A DNA stretch of 50,659 nt, taken from assembly GCA_910577665.1 (NCBI GenBank), contig CAJTOJ010000028.1:1-50659 (forward strand). Reading direction: 5' to 3'. This DNA comes from an uncultured Acetatifactor sp. (GTDB taxonomy: Bacteria > Bacillota > Clostridia > Lachnospirales > Lachnospiraceae). The position numbers were made by a program, and so were the translations under genes. Position 1 is the first letter of the stretch; each line of letters begins with the position of its first letter. Positions 1 to 8,883 of the stretch are shown here, one piece after another. The notes under the pieces are model-generated. The model worked only from the letters and a program-made list of their open reading frames with translations, was not told where the DNA came from and did no database searches.

Positions 1-118
<118 letters not shown>

Positions 119-286
119 CTGATTGTCCGTCCTGCCAGTCTCTCTCTGGCATTACTGTTTAGGTTCGTTTCCGGATCCTTTCGGATCCTTCTTGTTCTCT
201 GAATAATTCTTCTGGAATTTTCAGGGTTGCATTACTGTTCAGTTGTCAAGGTTCCTGCCGTTGTTTCCCTCAGCGGCAACTCTGAT

Positions 287-315
287 AGAATATCACAGCC
301 GCCTGGCTTTGTCAA
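287..315 (-). promoter_or_regulatory. rrn promoter P2 (sigma-A)
   Basis: On the minus strand a consensus -35 TTGACA (310-315) and -10 TATTCT (287-292) are separated by exactly 17 nt. It lies about 170 nt upstream of 16S and is the proximal of two tandem promoters, the usual arrangement for a Firmicutes rRNA operon. The leader between it and 16S holds a GGATCC-GAAA-GGATCC hairpin near 173-188. Confidence 0.85.
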
Positions 316-388
316 CAACTTTTTTCTATTTTTTTCTTTTTTTGCAGGTTCTATTCTGCATTGTTGCCTTTTGTCGACAACGGAATTG

Positions 389-417
389 AGTATAACATCC
401 CCCCTTCTATTTGTCAA
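389..417 (-). promoter_or_regulatory. rrn promoter P1 (sigma-A)
   Basis: On the minus strand, -35 TTGACA (412-417) and -10 TATACT (389-394) have a 17-nt spacer. This is the distal member of the tandem rRNA promoter pair, 102 nt upstream of P2. AT-rich sequence upstream (418-445) could act as an UP element. Confidence 0.85.
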
Positions 418-454
418 TCCCTATTTTTACATTTTTTGCACCTTCGTATGTGCT

Positions 455-562
455 TCAGCGCATATACCAGTCATCACCCCGCGGCAAGAGCCAGATGTCT
501 GCTTCGCATCCGCTTGGCCCATTGCCTGCGGGAATCAATAGATGTGAGTCAGGCAATGGGCC
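455..562 (+). repeat. Structured intergenic repeat, copy D
   Basis: About 55 bases at 484-538 closely match, on the opposite strand, the repeat at 10959-11082; the shared core includes CGGCAAGA, ATGTCTG, CCGCTTGG and GCGGGAATCA. This copy also contains a perfect 13-bp inverted repeat (GGCCCATTGCCTG at 516-528, its complement at 550-562). It lies between the rrn promoters and the lipoprotein gene at 625. No transposase is nearby, so it is best described as a dispersed non-coding element of unknown role. Short open frames across it look like chance. Confidence 0.6.
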
Positions 563-624
563 GGGTCAGTAAAATTGGCTATATACTGCTTACTGCATGC
601 GCTTTAAAAGAGCAATGGGTTACA

Positions 625-1419
625 TCACAATATCTTCCCGTAACACTTTTTCCCGTCATGATTTATGCTGAGGGAGAGTGCTGTGATATTCTCCGCCATA
701 TCTTGATCCACCTCCACCACAAGGACTGCGTCTTTGCTGTCCCCTGCCGGAATGTCGGCCTGTAAAAAGACCAGGTCTTCTTCCAGCATCGTTGGAAGGG
801 CCTGACGGGACAGCGTCTCGTTTACCGTAATGCGGAACTGGGGCTTCAGGGACAGGATATCCACATTCTGCTCCTGCTCCCCGGTGTTGGATACCTGGAA
901 ATGCAACACAAGAAGCTGCTTCCCTTCTTCAGCCTCTAAAGAGAAATAGGCATTTTCCTCTTCCGGGTAACTCCCACACACTTCCTGCCCTGCAAACACC
1001 AGCAGGATTCCCTCCGGCAGGTCCAGCACCTCCTCCATCGTATAAGATTCCCCGGGAGTCTGGTCTGGTTCATTCACCACAGGGGTATCATCCACAGGAT
1101 CCATCCCCGTCTGTCCAGGCTCTTCCTGCCCTTCTCCATCTGCCGGATCCTTATCCGGCAGGGCAGATCCGTCCTGGTCCGGTACCTCTATGTCCGGTAT
1201 CTCTGTACTCCCGCCAGTTACTTCCAGCCCCAGTTCCTCCAGATCTACCAGGCGGCTCTGATGGCTTGTATCATACTTCATCAGCGTAAACGCAGTAAAC
1301 TCACTGATCTTCTGCAATTCTTCATCCGTCAGTGCAGGTATCTCGTTCTTCCCACAACCTGTGATTCCCATCAACAGCGCTGCCGCAAGCAGGCAGCCCT
1401 TTTTCTTTCCTCTACTCAT
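625..1419 (-). CDS. Lipoprotein of unknown function
   Basis: Predicted protein of 264 aa with a lipoprotein signal: basic N-terminus (MSRGKKKG), hydrophobic stretch and lipobox LMGITGC, so it is probably anchored outside the membrane through that Cys. Residues about 70-125 are an acidic, Pro/Gly-rich linker (many D, E, P and G). The C-terminal half (about 130-264) is predicted to be beta-rich and resembles the immunoglobulin-like accessory domains common in Clostridia lipoproteins, but I do not recognise a named family. Its ATG overlaps the stop of the upstream polytopic membrane protein by 4 nt, implying translational coupling. It ends the operon that starts with the two-component regulator. 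Confidence 0.85.
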   Translation of the reverse strand: MSRGKKKGCLLAAALLMGITGCGKNEIPALTDEELQKISEFTAFTLMKYDTSHQSRLVDLEELGLEVTGGSTEIPDIEVPDQDGSALPDKDPADGEGQEEPGQTGMDPVDDTPVVNEPDQTPGESYTMEEVLDLPEGILLVFAGQEVCGSYPEEENAYFSLEAEEGKQLLVLHFQVSNTGEQEQNVDILSLKPQFRITVNETLSRQALPTMLEEDLVFLQADIPAGDSKDAVLVVEVDQDMAENITALSLSINHDGKKCYGKIL

Positions 1420-3371
1420 ATTCCGTCCACTTCGCTGTTTTCACAGCCTTGATCCTCTCCTTTTTTTCCACCAGGAAACTTCTTCTCCAGAACAATATAG
1501 ATTCCGGCAATCACCAGGGCCAGAATCCCCACTGATAAAAACAGCAGGATCCTCTGAAGTGGTTCCCCTCCTCTTAAATCATACAACACAATCTTGCCAC
1601 AGACAAGTACCGAAAGTATCAGACCACAAATTCTTGTACCTTTCTGTCCGAAGGCAAAACCTGCAGCCACACCCGCCAGGGCAATCACCATGACCAGCAC
1701 GCTTCCTATAACAGGCGTTATTCCCAGCACCAGCACCATGTAAGCCGCAAACAGTTCCACCGCAGGCAGCTTCCTGTCAAACGGAAACCAAGGCTGTTCG
1801 CCAAGGCCCACCGTTATGATGCAGATCCCAAACACCAGCATACAGAACCAGACAATGAACAATCCCCTGTATGCAGGCAGCATCAATGTCAGATAACAGC
1901 CCGCCAGGCCCGTCAGATTACAGACCAGGTAAACCAGAGGATATCTGCCCTGTAGTTTTTTAACATGCCCCACCAGGAACAGGCCCAGGAATAAAATACC
2001 TGTGAATACCACCAGCTTCAGCCCCACAAAAGACGTCAGCCTAAACACCGCAAACATGGCCAGCGTATATGTGGCCAGCACCTCATAATATGCATGCCAG
2101 TACCGGACCAGTGCCAGTCCCCCCAACAGTACTCCCAGAATCAGCCAGGAGGCCACATGTTCTGGTACTACAAACACCGTCAAGGTGGCCACCCCCGTGA
2201 TTACGGCTTCACTTCCCCTCAGATACTGGCTTCTGGAAAGTGACAGGAGTTTTGCCGCCACAAGCAGAAGCAGCACACACCATACAGCCTCATGGTTCCT
2301 TCCCAGAGCCGTGACAATCTCCAGAAGCACCAGATTGCCAAAATAGTAGAGCAACCACTTTTCCCACATTCCGCGCAACAGGAAGAAACACAGCACACAC
2401 ACTGCTGCCAGCCCAGCCAGCACAAGGACGATGGCGGCCACGCTTTCCTCCTGGTATCTGCCCATCCATACAAACGCGGAATGGGACCCACTATTGTACA
2501 GGATCATTCCCCGCAGGCGCAGCAGGGAAAACAGGTAAGCCGCCACCAGAACAGGTACCTCCACACTGTTGTGAGGCTTTCCAGATATCCCTGGACCGGT
2601 CCGCAGCTGCCTGTAAACAAGTAGATGAAGGATCAGAACCACTCCCATAATATATACCATCTGCGGCACCATACCGATCCCGTTCCAGTCTCCTCCATGC
2701 CACAAAAACAACCTGGACGTCAACACAAATCCCAGCATCTGGAAAACTGTCATCGCCATGGCTTTTCTTCTGACAGGCAACAGGATTCCCGCCAGATTCA
2801 CTCCCAGAAACAGTCCTCCCAACCCTAAAAATCCCACCACACCAGTCTGGAAAGTCCACAATCCAAAACACCCAAAGCAGAACAACAGTCCCACCAGCCG
2901 ATACGTTTCCAGTCCTCGTATCCTGCACAAAAGGAGGGAAAAAACCGTAATCAGGGATACCAGCACCAGACCGGCTATGCTCGGGAAATTCCCAAGCCCC
3001 ACACTGTTTACTATGGTAGATACATATAAACCGCCCAGCCCCAGGGATGTAAGCACACAGGATAGCCCTGGCAGTTTCCGCCAGATCACCGATTCCGATA
3101 CCAGAAGCAGGATGGCGGCTACCCCGTAGAGACACATTCCCCGGAGAAAACCATCCATATAATGGATCCCCAGCAATACAAAAGCGGTCAGAACAAAAGC
3201 ACCTCCCAGAACACCAAGCAATGTCACCCCTACCACGAACTCCACATGGCCGGATTTGCCTGGCACTCCCTTTCCACCATCCATGGGTGCAGTCATACCG
3301 GTCTGCATGGTGTTACACCCTGTGGGATTATCCACTATCCCATTGCTCTCTATCCTGTCATTTTCCACCAT
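1416..3371 (-). CDS. Large polytopic membrane protein, DUF2339-like
   Basis: 651 aa. After a polar N-terminus of about 40 residues the protein is almost wholly hydrophobic, with roughly 16-20 predicted membrane helices separated by very short loops. That pattern and length fit the DUF2339 group of bacterial membrane proteins, whose function is unknown; the assignment is by overall character, not by a diagnostic motif. The start is supported by GGAGGGGAG three bases before the ATG, 25 nt downstream of the hflX stop. The following lipoprotein gene overlaps its stop codon, so the two products may act together at the membrane. Confidence 0.8.
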   Translation of the reverse strand: MVENDRIESNGIVDNPTGCNTMQTGMTAPMDGGKGVPGKSGHVEFVVGVTLLGVLGGAFVLTAFVLLGIHYMDGFLRGMCLYGVAAILLLVSESVIWRKLPGLSCVLTSLGLGGLYVSTIVNSVGLGNFPSIAGLVLVSLITVFSLLLCRIRGLETYRLVGLLFCFGCFGLWTFQTGVVGFLGLGGLFLGVNLAGILLPVRRKAMAMTVFQMLGFVLTSRLFLWHGGDWNGIGMVPQMVYIMGVVLILHLLVYRQLRTGPGISGKPHNSVEVPVLVAAYLFSLLRLRGMILYNSGSHSAFVWMGRYQEESVAAIVLVLAGLAAVCVLCFFLLRGMWEKWLLYYFGNLVLLEIVTALGRNHEAVWCVLLLLVAAKLLSLSRSQYLRGSEAVITGVATLTVFVVPEHVASWLILGVLLGGLALVRYWHAYYEVLATYTLAMFAVFRLTSFVGLKLVVFTGILFLGLFLVGHVKKLQGRYPLVYLVCNLTGLAGCYLTLMLPAYRGLFIVWFCMLVFGICIITVGLGEQPWFPFDRKLPAVELFAAYMVLVLGITPVIGSVLVMVIALAGVAAGFAFGQKGTRICGLILSVLVCGKIVLYDLRGGEPLQRILLFLSVGILALVIAGIYIVLEKKFPGGKKGEDQGCENSEVDGI

Positions 3372-3395
3372 TGGCTCCCCTCCACCTGGTTGTAT

Positions 3396-4682
3396 TCAGC
3401 CACATCTGAATTCTTTGTATTTCTCAGTATCTCCCTTATGGCAGTTGGTCCGCAGCCATACACCGGACTCCCGGTATTCCTGTTCCAGGACAGTGGCATG
3501 TTCCATAAAATAAGACACCACATTCCCCTTGTCATAGGGCACCAGGAAGCAGGTATCCTCATGAGACGCATAGACTACTTCCTTGATCATTTCCGTCAAT
3601 TCCTCCAGGCCGATCCCACCTGCCGCCGAAAGATAGATCCTGGATTCCCTCCTCTTAGGAATGGACACTTCCGGGCATCTGTCAGCTTTGTTGTACACTA
3701 CAATCCGCGGGATATCTCCAGCCCCAAGCTCCCTTAGTGTCTCCTCCGTAACCTCCATCTGCTGTCTGTGGTGGGGATCGGAATAGTCCACCACATGGAT
3801 CAGCAGATCTGCATACACCACTTCTTCCAGAGTAGATCCAAACGCCTGTACCAGATTGTGCGGCAGTTTATGCAAAAAACCCACTGTATCAGCCAGGAAA
3901 AACGGTTTGCGGTCCCCTGTGTGGATGCATCGCACATTGGTATCCAATGTGGCAAAAAGCATATCCTTCTCCAGTACAGTCTTCTCCCTTCCCGCCCCAT
4001 ACTGCTCCACCAGATGATTCAGTATGGTAGATTTCCCGGCATTGGTATAACCTACCAGAGCCACCTGGGGAGTCCGGGAGCGGCCGCGCTTCTTGCGCAT
4101 GGTCTCCCGTTCCCTGGACACCTCTTCCAGCTCTTTCTTCAATTCACTGATCCGGTGTTCGATCTTGCGTCTGTCCAGCTCCAGCTTTGTCTCACCGGCA
4201 CCTTTGTTGCTCATACTGCCCCCGGTACCGCCTTGACGGCTTAGATTCTCCCGCATTCCCACAAGCCTTGGCAGCATATATTGCAGCCTCGCCGTCTCCA
4301 CCTGCAACTTGGCCTCTCTGGTCCTGGCGCGGATCGCAAAAATATCCAGGATCAGATTCGTTCTGTCCAGAATCGGCAACTCAAGCTCACTCCCCAGATT
4401 GCGCACCTGTGACGGGGAAAGTGTATTGTCAAACAGAATCTCTTCCGCCCCACATTCCCTGGCATAGTCCCTCACTTCTTCCACTTTTCCGGTGCCTACA
4501 TAGAATGATTTGTTCGCAGTCTCCATATGCTGGACAATGATACCCACCACCTTCTTGTAAGCCGCCTGGGCCAGGGCCGCCAGTTCCTCCATGGAATAGG
4601 CAAAATCCTGCTCCTCTCCGGTATCCACTCCCACCAGCAGCACCTTCGTATACGTATACGTATTCTCTTCGCTTCCCCTCAT
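3396..4682 (-). CDS. hflX: GTPase HflX
   Basis: 428 aa, typical HflX length. HflX is a ribosome-associated GTPase that splits stalled or hibernating 70S ribosomes. The N-terminal domain (about 1-180) contains the family-typical RQGGTGG and GAGETKLELDRR segments, then a coiled-coil linker (175-200). The G domain has G1 GYTNAGKST (211-219), G3 DTVGF and G4 NKAD. It begins 8 nt after the histidine kinase stop and is followed after 24 nt by a membrane protein gene, so it appears to be part of the two-component operon. Family identity is very secure; why it sits with a sensor kinase is not known. Confidence 0.96.
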   Translation of the reverse strand: MRGSEENTYTYTKVLLVGVDTGEEQDFAYSMEELAALAQAAYKKVVGIIVQHMETANKSFYVGTGKVEEVRDYARECGAEEILFDNTLSPSQVRNLGSELELPILDRTNLILDIFAIRARTREAKLQVETARLQYMLPRLVGMRENLSRQGGTGGSMSNKGAGETKLELDRRKIEHRISELKKELEEVSRERETMRKKRGRSRTPQVALVGYTNAGKSTILNHLVEQYGAGREKTVLEKDMLFATLDTNVRCIHTGDRKPFFLADTVGFLHKLPHNLVQAFGSTLEEVVYADLLIHVVDYSDPHHRQQMEVTEETLRELGAGDIPRIVVYNKADRCPEVSIPKRRESRIYLSAAGGIGLEELTEMIKEVVYASHEDTCFLVPYDKGNVVSYFMEHATVLEQEYRESGVWLRTNCHKGDTEKYKEFRCG

Positions 4683-4690
4683 TCTACCTC

Positions 4691-6157
4691 CTATCTTGCG
4701 GACTCCAGTTCAAACCAGAACAAGACACCGTTGCTGTAATTCTCCACCCCATATTGACGGTTCATGGACTCCTGTACTGCTTTCACGATAGACAGCCCTA
4801 CTCCGCTGCCGCCATACTCCCTGGTCCTGGCTTTGTCTACCTTATAAAATTTCTCCCACAGATGGGGCAGAGATTCTTCCGGAATCCTCTCACCGGTATT
4901 GAACACGGAGACCCGTACCAGTCCTTCTTCTCTTTTCTCCAGGGACACCACGATCTTCTTCTCTCCGCCACAGTGGTTCACTGCATTGGAGAAATAATTC
5001 ATAAAGACCTCCTCCGTCTTGTACTCATCCGCCCACACATAGACTGGCTCAGATACCTGCAAAAGCACCTCTATCCCGCTTGCCTTCGTCAGAATAGCAG
5101 CAGACTGGATGTAATTCTGGATCAGCTGGGTGATGTCAAAGCGCTCCATGACCACCATATCATTGCCGAATTCCAACTGGTTCAGTGTCAGCAGTTTCTG
5201 CACCATTTTATTCATTTTGGAGGCTTCATCCATGATCACCTCACAGTAAAAGGCTCTTCCTTCCGGGTCATCGTTCACACTCTCTGTCAGTCCTTCCGCA
5301 TACCCCTGGATCAAGGCGATTGGCGTCTTCAGTTCATGGGACACATTGGCCAGGAACTCCTTGCGCATCTCATCTATCTGTTCCCGCTTCTCTATGTCTT
5401 TTAGCAATTCATTGTTGGCTGTCTTCAGTTCCGAGATGGACCGTTCCAGGGAAGCACTCAGCTTGTTGATATTCTCTCCCAGCAGGTCAACCTCATTCTG
5501 TCCCTTCCCCACATACTTTGCCTCAAAATCCAGATGGACCATCTGTTCTGAGATTTCATTCAGTTTTCGTATAGGGTCTGTAATCTTCTTGGATACACAC
5601 CAGATGATAATGCCACCTGCCACTGTTCCCACTGCCCCCACATAGGCAAAGAACCGGTTGGCCACATTGGCACTCTCCCGGATACTTTCCACCGGGGTAC
5701 GCATGATGAAGGATATACCGGAAGTCAGCCTGCCGTACACTTCCAGATATTCATCCTCTTCCTGCCGGATCCGCTGCATCACATAGTCTTCACCTTGATC
5801 CACTACTTTGACGGAGGAGGGAACGATTCCCAGAATATAACCGAACAACTGGATTTCCAGTTCCCGGCCTCCGTTCACGGAGGCATATTTTAACTGGGAA
5901 CCGGCATCCATCACATAGATGGTGATATTATACATACTACAGATATCGTCCAGTTTCTTCCTGAATTCCTCTGTGCCATAGGTATCGGCGCCCGCTGCCA
6001 GGCGGATGCTTCCATAGGCGTCATAAAGCACCTTCGTCTTGCTGGAAATATAATATTCCTCCAGTAACAGCGTATTGATGCACCAGCACAGCAGAATGAC
6101 GCCAGTCATCAGCCCGATGAAGATCAGTGCCAGTTGCCTTCTGATTGAATGTCTCAC
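4691..6157 (-). CDS. Sensor histidine kinase (HAMP/HisKA/HATPase)
   Basis: 488 aa membrane sensor kinase. TM1 is at about 8-31, an extracytoplasmic sensor region at about 32-168, and TM2 at about 170-188. A HAMP domain follows (KKITDPIRKLNEISEQM), then a coiled coil, a HisKA domain with the phospho-acceptor His near 274 in NVSHELKTP, and HATPase_c with an N box (NYFSNAVNH) and a G box (GSGVGLSIVK). It follows its response regulator by 19 nt. The class is the OmpR-paired EnvZ/PhoR-like kinases; the signal cannot be told from sequence. All catalytic motifs are intact. Confidence 0.95.
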   Translation of the reverse strand: MRHSIRRQLALIFIGLMTGVILLCWCINTLLLEEYYISSKTKVLYDAYGSIRLAAGADTYGTEEFRKKLDDICSMYNITIYVMDAGSQLKYASVNGGRELEIQLFGYILGIVPSSVKVVDQGEDYVMQRIRQEEDEYLEVYGRLTSGISFIMRTPVESIRESANVANRFFAYVGAVGTVAGGIIIWCVSKKITDPIRKLNEISEQMVHLDFEAKYVGKGQNEVDLLGENINKLSASLERSISELKTANNELLKDIEKREQIDEMRKEFLANVSHELKTPIALIQGYAEGLTESVNDDPEGRAFYCEVIMDEASKMNKMVQKLLTLNQLEFGNDMVVMERFDITQLIQNYIQSAAILTKASGIEVLLQVSEPVYVWADEYKTEEVFMNYFSNAVNHCGGEKKIVVSLEKREEGLVRVSVFNTGERIPEESLPHLWEKFYKVDKARTREYGGSGVGLSIVKAVQESMNRQYGVENYSNGVLFWFELESAR

Positions 6158-6176
6158 CCGTTGTTATTATGCCTCC

Positions 6177-6857
6177 TTACAATACCTCTTCCAGTTTATA
6201 CCCCATCCCCCAGATAGTCTTGATCATTTCACCCTTTTCACCCATCTTGCTCCTAAGCTTTTTCACATGGGTATCTATGGTGCGGGCATCCCCAAAATAG
6301 TCATAATTCCATACATTGTTCAATATTTTCTCCCGTGACAGGGCGATTCCCTTGTTTTCCACAAAATACACCAGCAGCTCAAATTCCTTATAGCTCAAAT
6401 CCACATTTCTGCCATCAATCATCACCTGGTGGGCTGCCTTGTCGATCCGGATACCGCCACAGGAGAGAACCGCATCTGCCGCAAGCTGATTGGTCCTGCG
6501 CAATATGGCTTCAATCCTGGCCACCAGGATCTTGGGACTGAAAGGCTTGGATATATACTCATCTACCCCCATCTGGAAGCCCTGCAGTTCATCTCGCTCA
6601 TCGGACCTGGCTGTGAGCATGATAATGGGCACCTTAGACAGCGCCCGCACTTCCCTGCACACTTGCCAGCCGTCCAGCTTTGGCATCATCACGTCCAGCA
6701 CCACCAGGGCAATGTCCTTTTGTCCGAAAAAAATCTCCAGGGCTTCCTCCCCGTCTCCGGCCTCCAGCACATCATACCCATCCTTCACCAGGAAATCCCG
6801 GACAAGCTTCCGCATCCTGCTCTCATCGTCCACCACTAGTATTTTCAGCCGCTCCAT
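6177..6857 (-). CDS. OmpR-family response regulator
   Basis: 226 aa. The receiver domain (1-120) has the acidic pair at 10-11, phospho-acceptor Asp near 55 (VVLDVMMPKLDGW), Thr in MLTAR and Lys in ISKPF. The C-terminal winged helix (about 130-224) has the OmpR-type pattern SYKEFELLVYF and DARTIDTHVKKLRSK. It is the first gene of a probable five-gene minus-strand operon (regulator, kinase, hflX, membrane protein, lipoprotein). A possible promoter is at 6921-6948. The target regulon is unknown; the envelope genes downstream suggest an envelope or translation-stress role, which is inference only. Confidence 0.95.
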   Translation of the reverse strand: MERLKILVVDDESRMRKLVRDFLVKDGYDVLEAGDGEEALEIFFGQKDIALVVLDVMMPKLDGWQVCREVRALSKVPIIMLTARSDERDELQGFQMGVDEYISKPFSPKILVARIEAILRRTNQLAADAVLSCGGIRIDKAAHQVMIDGRNVDLSYKEFELLVYFVENKGIALSREKILNNVWNYDYFGDARTIDTHVKKLRSKMGEKGEMIKTIWGMGYKLEEVL

Positions 6858-6920
6858 CCTGCATGCACCTTTCTGGAATCTCTTTCATGCCTGGATTGTC
6901 CCTGCCCGGCATGTCTTTTC

Positions 6921-6948
6921 ATTTTATTCTACCCGGAAATTATGTCCA
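6921..6948 (-). promoter_or_regulatory. Putative sigma-A promoter of the two-component operon
   Basis: On the minus strand, TGGACA (6943-6948) and TAAAAT (6921-6926) are separated by 16 nt, each one mismatch from consensus. They lie about 65-90 nt upstream of the regulator start. An overlapping alternative (TTGACG, 17 nt, CAGAAT) sits slightly further upstream, so the exact start site is uncertain. Confidence 0.5.
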
Positions 6949-6989
6949 TTCTGTGAAAATACATGTCTCCCGTCAAACTGTGAATTCCT

Positions 6990-7607
6990 CTATTCCTCCC
7001 CATCTGCATCCCCATCTGCTTCTTTGTCATCTGATGGCTGTATCTCTATGCCCAGCTCCAATTCCCGGCTCTTTACCTTCAGTTCCCGGCTCTTCAGTTC
7101 CTGTTCCCGGTTTGTCAGCTCCTGTTCCCAGGAGGCATATTTGTCCGTGACAGCCCTCTCATAGTTGAATACATTGGGCTGCTCACTGTTGAGGGAGATC
7201 GTGAACATGGCAATGAGCGCCAGCACCAGCAGGATATTCAGAAGCACCGAGATCTGATATCCGGCACCATCCTTCTTCTTTTTGCCCTGGGATGGCTTTA
7301 CCCTGGCAGGTGTGGGATTTGTCTGCTCCCGTAGCTCCCCGTCAAATGATATGAAAAGAGGAATGGGCTTCACCTGCTCGGGAACGATCTCCGGCTGGTC
7401 CAGCAGAAAACCCTGGAGCTGCTTCAGGTAGAACAGCCCCACCGGTGTCTTAAAGATCCGCTCCTGTATTGCATTTTCGTAGATCTGTAGAATCACTTCC
7501 GGCCTGGAATAGTCAATCCTCGCTTCCAGATACTCAATCTTCTTCTGCTCTGCCTCTGCAAGTACCTCATCGTGTTCTGTATAAAAAAGATATCCGCTTT
7601 TCTCCAT
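6990..7607 (-). CDS. Single-pass membrane protein with coiled-coil tail
   Basis: About 205 aa from the ATG at 7607, chosen because AAGGAG lies 10 nt upstream; an in-frame ATG at 7631 would add eight residues. The N-terminal ~115 residues are soluble and mostly helical, then a basic KKKK segment, one transmembrane helix (about 118-139), and a charged heptad-like region with repeats of SREL (RELKVKSRELELG), ending in an acidic tail. I recognise no family. Topology (basic side before the helix) suggests a cytoplasmic N-terminus and an external coiled coil. It has its own promoter (7693-7721) and a leader hairpin, so it is probably a separate transcription unit. Confidence 0.8.
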   Translation of the reverse strand: MEKSGYLFYTEHDEVLAEAEQKKIEYLEARIDYSRPEVILQIYENAIQERIFKTPVGLFYLKQLQGFLLDQPEIVPEQVKPIPLFISFDGELREQTNPTPARVKPSQGKKKKDGAGYQISVLLNILLVLALIAMFTISLNSEQPNVFNYERAVTDKYASWEQELTNREQELKSRELKVKSRELELGIEIQPSDDKEADGDADGEE

Positions 7608-7641
7608 CTCCCACAAGCTCCTTCTTCTCATTTCCAAGAAA

Positions 7642-7673
7642 GGTGCAAAGCCTTGCCCTAAAGACTTTGCACC
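7642..7673 (-). promoter_or_regulatory. Leader hairpin upstream of the coiled-coil membrane protein
   Basis: A perfect 9-bp inverted repeat (GGTGCAAAG at 7642-7650, CTTTGCACC at 7665-7673) lies between the putative promoter and the start at 7607. Read on the minus strand it is followed by TTTCTTGG, a weak T-rich tract, so it may be an attenuator or a 5' stabilising stem. No known riboswitch motif is apparent. Confidence 0.5.
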
Positions 7674-7692
7674 TCTCCATGACTTGGATTCA

Positions 7693-7721
7693 ATTGTAAA
7701 AAACACATTATATTCTGTCAA
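7693..7721 (-). promoter_or_regulatory. Putative sigma-A promoter (coiled-coil membrane protein)
   Basis: On the minus strand a consensus -35 TTGACA (7716-7721) and -10 TACAAT (7693-7698) have a 17-nt spacer, about 85 nt upstream of the start codon at 7607. Confidence 0.65.
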
Positions 7722-7818
7722 GTTCTGTAAGGTGTATACCAAAAGCCGTCAAAAAAACGACACCTATCCTTGCATAAAACATACCTGCTGCAACCATTAA
7801 AATGAGAAAGCAGGAATC

Positions 7819-7835
7819 GGAATCTGTCAGATTCC
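7819..7835 (-). terminator. Possible terminator or 3' hairpin of the tmRNA gene
   Basis: A 17-base inverted repeat (GGAATCTG and CAGATTCC around one central base) begins about 22 nt after the mature tmRNA 3' end. It is followed on the minus strand by a second GATTCCT that can pair with the upstream AGGAATC, then a TTTC/TTTT-rich stretch. The T-run is not ideal. Confidence 0.4.
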
Positions 7836-7857
7836 TTTTCCCACAGCTTCCCGAAAA

Positions 7858-8254
7858 TGGAGTAGACGGGAGTCGAACCCGTGTCCAAAAGCCCATTCCC
7901 TGTACTTCTACTATCATAGTCTGTTTTTGCGGCCAGGTTTACCCTGTCCGGTTCCCTTCCGGGGGAGATAACAGACCATCTGTCCCGGTCGGTAGCTTCA
8001 TATTACGCCCGCGCGGGCAAAGCTTACCGCGTGTCGTTTCCCACATAGTCGATGCCCGGATTCCGGCGTGTAGGTGCCCCGGAGCGGACAAGCCGCCTTA
8101 GGCGGCGTCACTCACAGAGTAAACTGACGAGTCAGCTTACGCTGCCAGTGCGTACTGAGTATGATTATCAGCGTTTAATTTTAAGGTGCGATTAACGTGT
8201 CGCAACGGATAGCTTCTCCAGCTGCAAGACCCCTGTCGAAACCTTTACTACCCC
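7858..8254 (-). ncRNA. ssrA: tmRNA (ssrA), tag peptide ADNHTQYALAA
   Basis: 397-nt transfer-messenger RNA that rescues stalled ribosomes together with SmpB. The 5' GGGGTAG (8248-8254) pairs with 3' CTACTCC (7859-7865) to give a 7-bp acceptor stem, with discriminator A at 7858; CCA is not encoded. The T arm CGGGTTCGACTCCCG is present. The reading frame gives ADNHTQYALAA followed by TAA (about 8143-8178); with the alanine carried by tmRNA the tag becomes A-ADNHTQYALAA. Its partner smpB lies just upstream at 8401-8871. Confidence 0.95.
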
Positions 8255-8335
8255 TTATGGACTGCCAGTTACATGGCAGCCTGCCGGATCGGACAGTCAT
8301 CTGCTTCAAAGGATACAAAAAGTACCCATGTGTAT

Positions 8336-8364
8336 AGTATATTTCCTTTCCTTACGGCTGTCAA
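8336..8364 (-). promoter_or_regulatory. ssrA promoter (sigma-A)
   Basis: On the minus strand, -35 TTGACA (8359-8364), a 17-nt spacer and -10 TATACT (8336-8341). The start site would lie near 8329, giving a precursor with a 5' extension of about 75 nt before the mature end at 8254, consistent with 5' processing. Confidence 0.8.
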
Positions 8365-8400
8365 CCGCTTTCCAGAAATTTTATAGTTACCGTTTTATTG

Positions 8401-8871
8401 TTACAGGTTTTTCACCTTGAAATCCCTCTCCGTCTCCCTTCTCATATCCTTTCTGGCAATGTCCTGCCGCTTGTCATAGAGCTTCTTCCCCCTGCATAAC
8501 CCCACTTCCACTTTCACACGGCCATCCTTGAAGTACACCTGGAGGGGCACCAGGGTATAGCCTTTTTCCGCCACCTTCCCTGCCAGTCTGCCAATCTCAT
8601 ACTTGTGCATCAGCAGCTTTTTCACCCGCAGGGGATCCTTGTTAAACAGATTCCCCTTTTCATAGGGACTCACATGCATACCATATACAAAAATCTCTCC
8701 CTCTTCAATCCGGATAAAAGATTCCTTGATACTGCACTTCCCCATGCGCATGGATTTCACTTCCGTACCGTGAAGCGCAACTCCCGCCTCATATGTCTCT
8801 TCAACAAAATAATCATGATAGGCCTTCTTATTGTTTGCAATCAGTTTTTGTGGTTCTTTTTTTGCTTTCAC
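8401..8871 (-). CDS. smpB: SsrA-binding protein SmpB
   Basis: 156 aa, normal length. SmpB binds the tRNA-like domain of tmRNA and delivers it to stalled ribosomes. Characteristic segments are NKKAYHDYF at the N-terminus, GTEVKSMR, the beta-barrel core with YEKGNLFNKDP, the LVPLQVYFKDGRVKVEVGLCRGKKLYDKR motif region, and the basic C-terminal tail (RKDMRRETERDFKVKNL). The start is GTG at 8871 with AGGGGG 7 nt upstream. It lies 12 nt after rnr and immediately upstream of ssrA. Confidence 0.97.
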   Translation of the reverse strand: MKAKKEPQKLIANNKKAYHDYFVEETYEAGVALHGTEVKSMRMGKCSIKESFIRIEEGEIFVYGMHVSPYEKGNLFNKDPLRVKKLLMHKYEIGRLAGKVAEKGYTLVPLQVYFKDGRVKVEVGLCRGKKLYDKRQDIARKDMRRETERDFKVKNL

Positions 8872-8883
8872 CTGGATACCCCC

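Noticed and set aside
225..245. TTACTGTTCAG in the 16S leader as another copy of the 12-mer element end
   Set aside because: A similar TTACTGTTTAG occurs at 152-163; both lie in the rRNA leader without the rest of the element, so chance or leader repeats are more likely.
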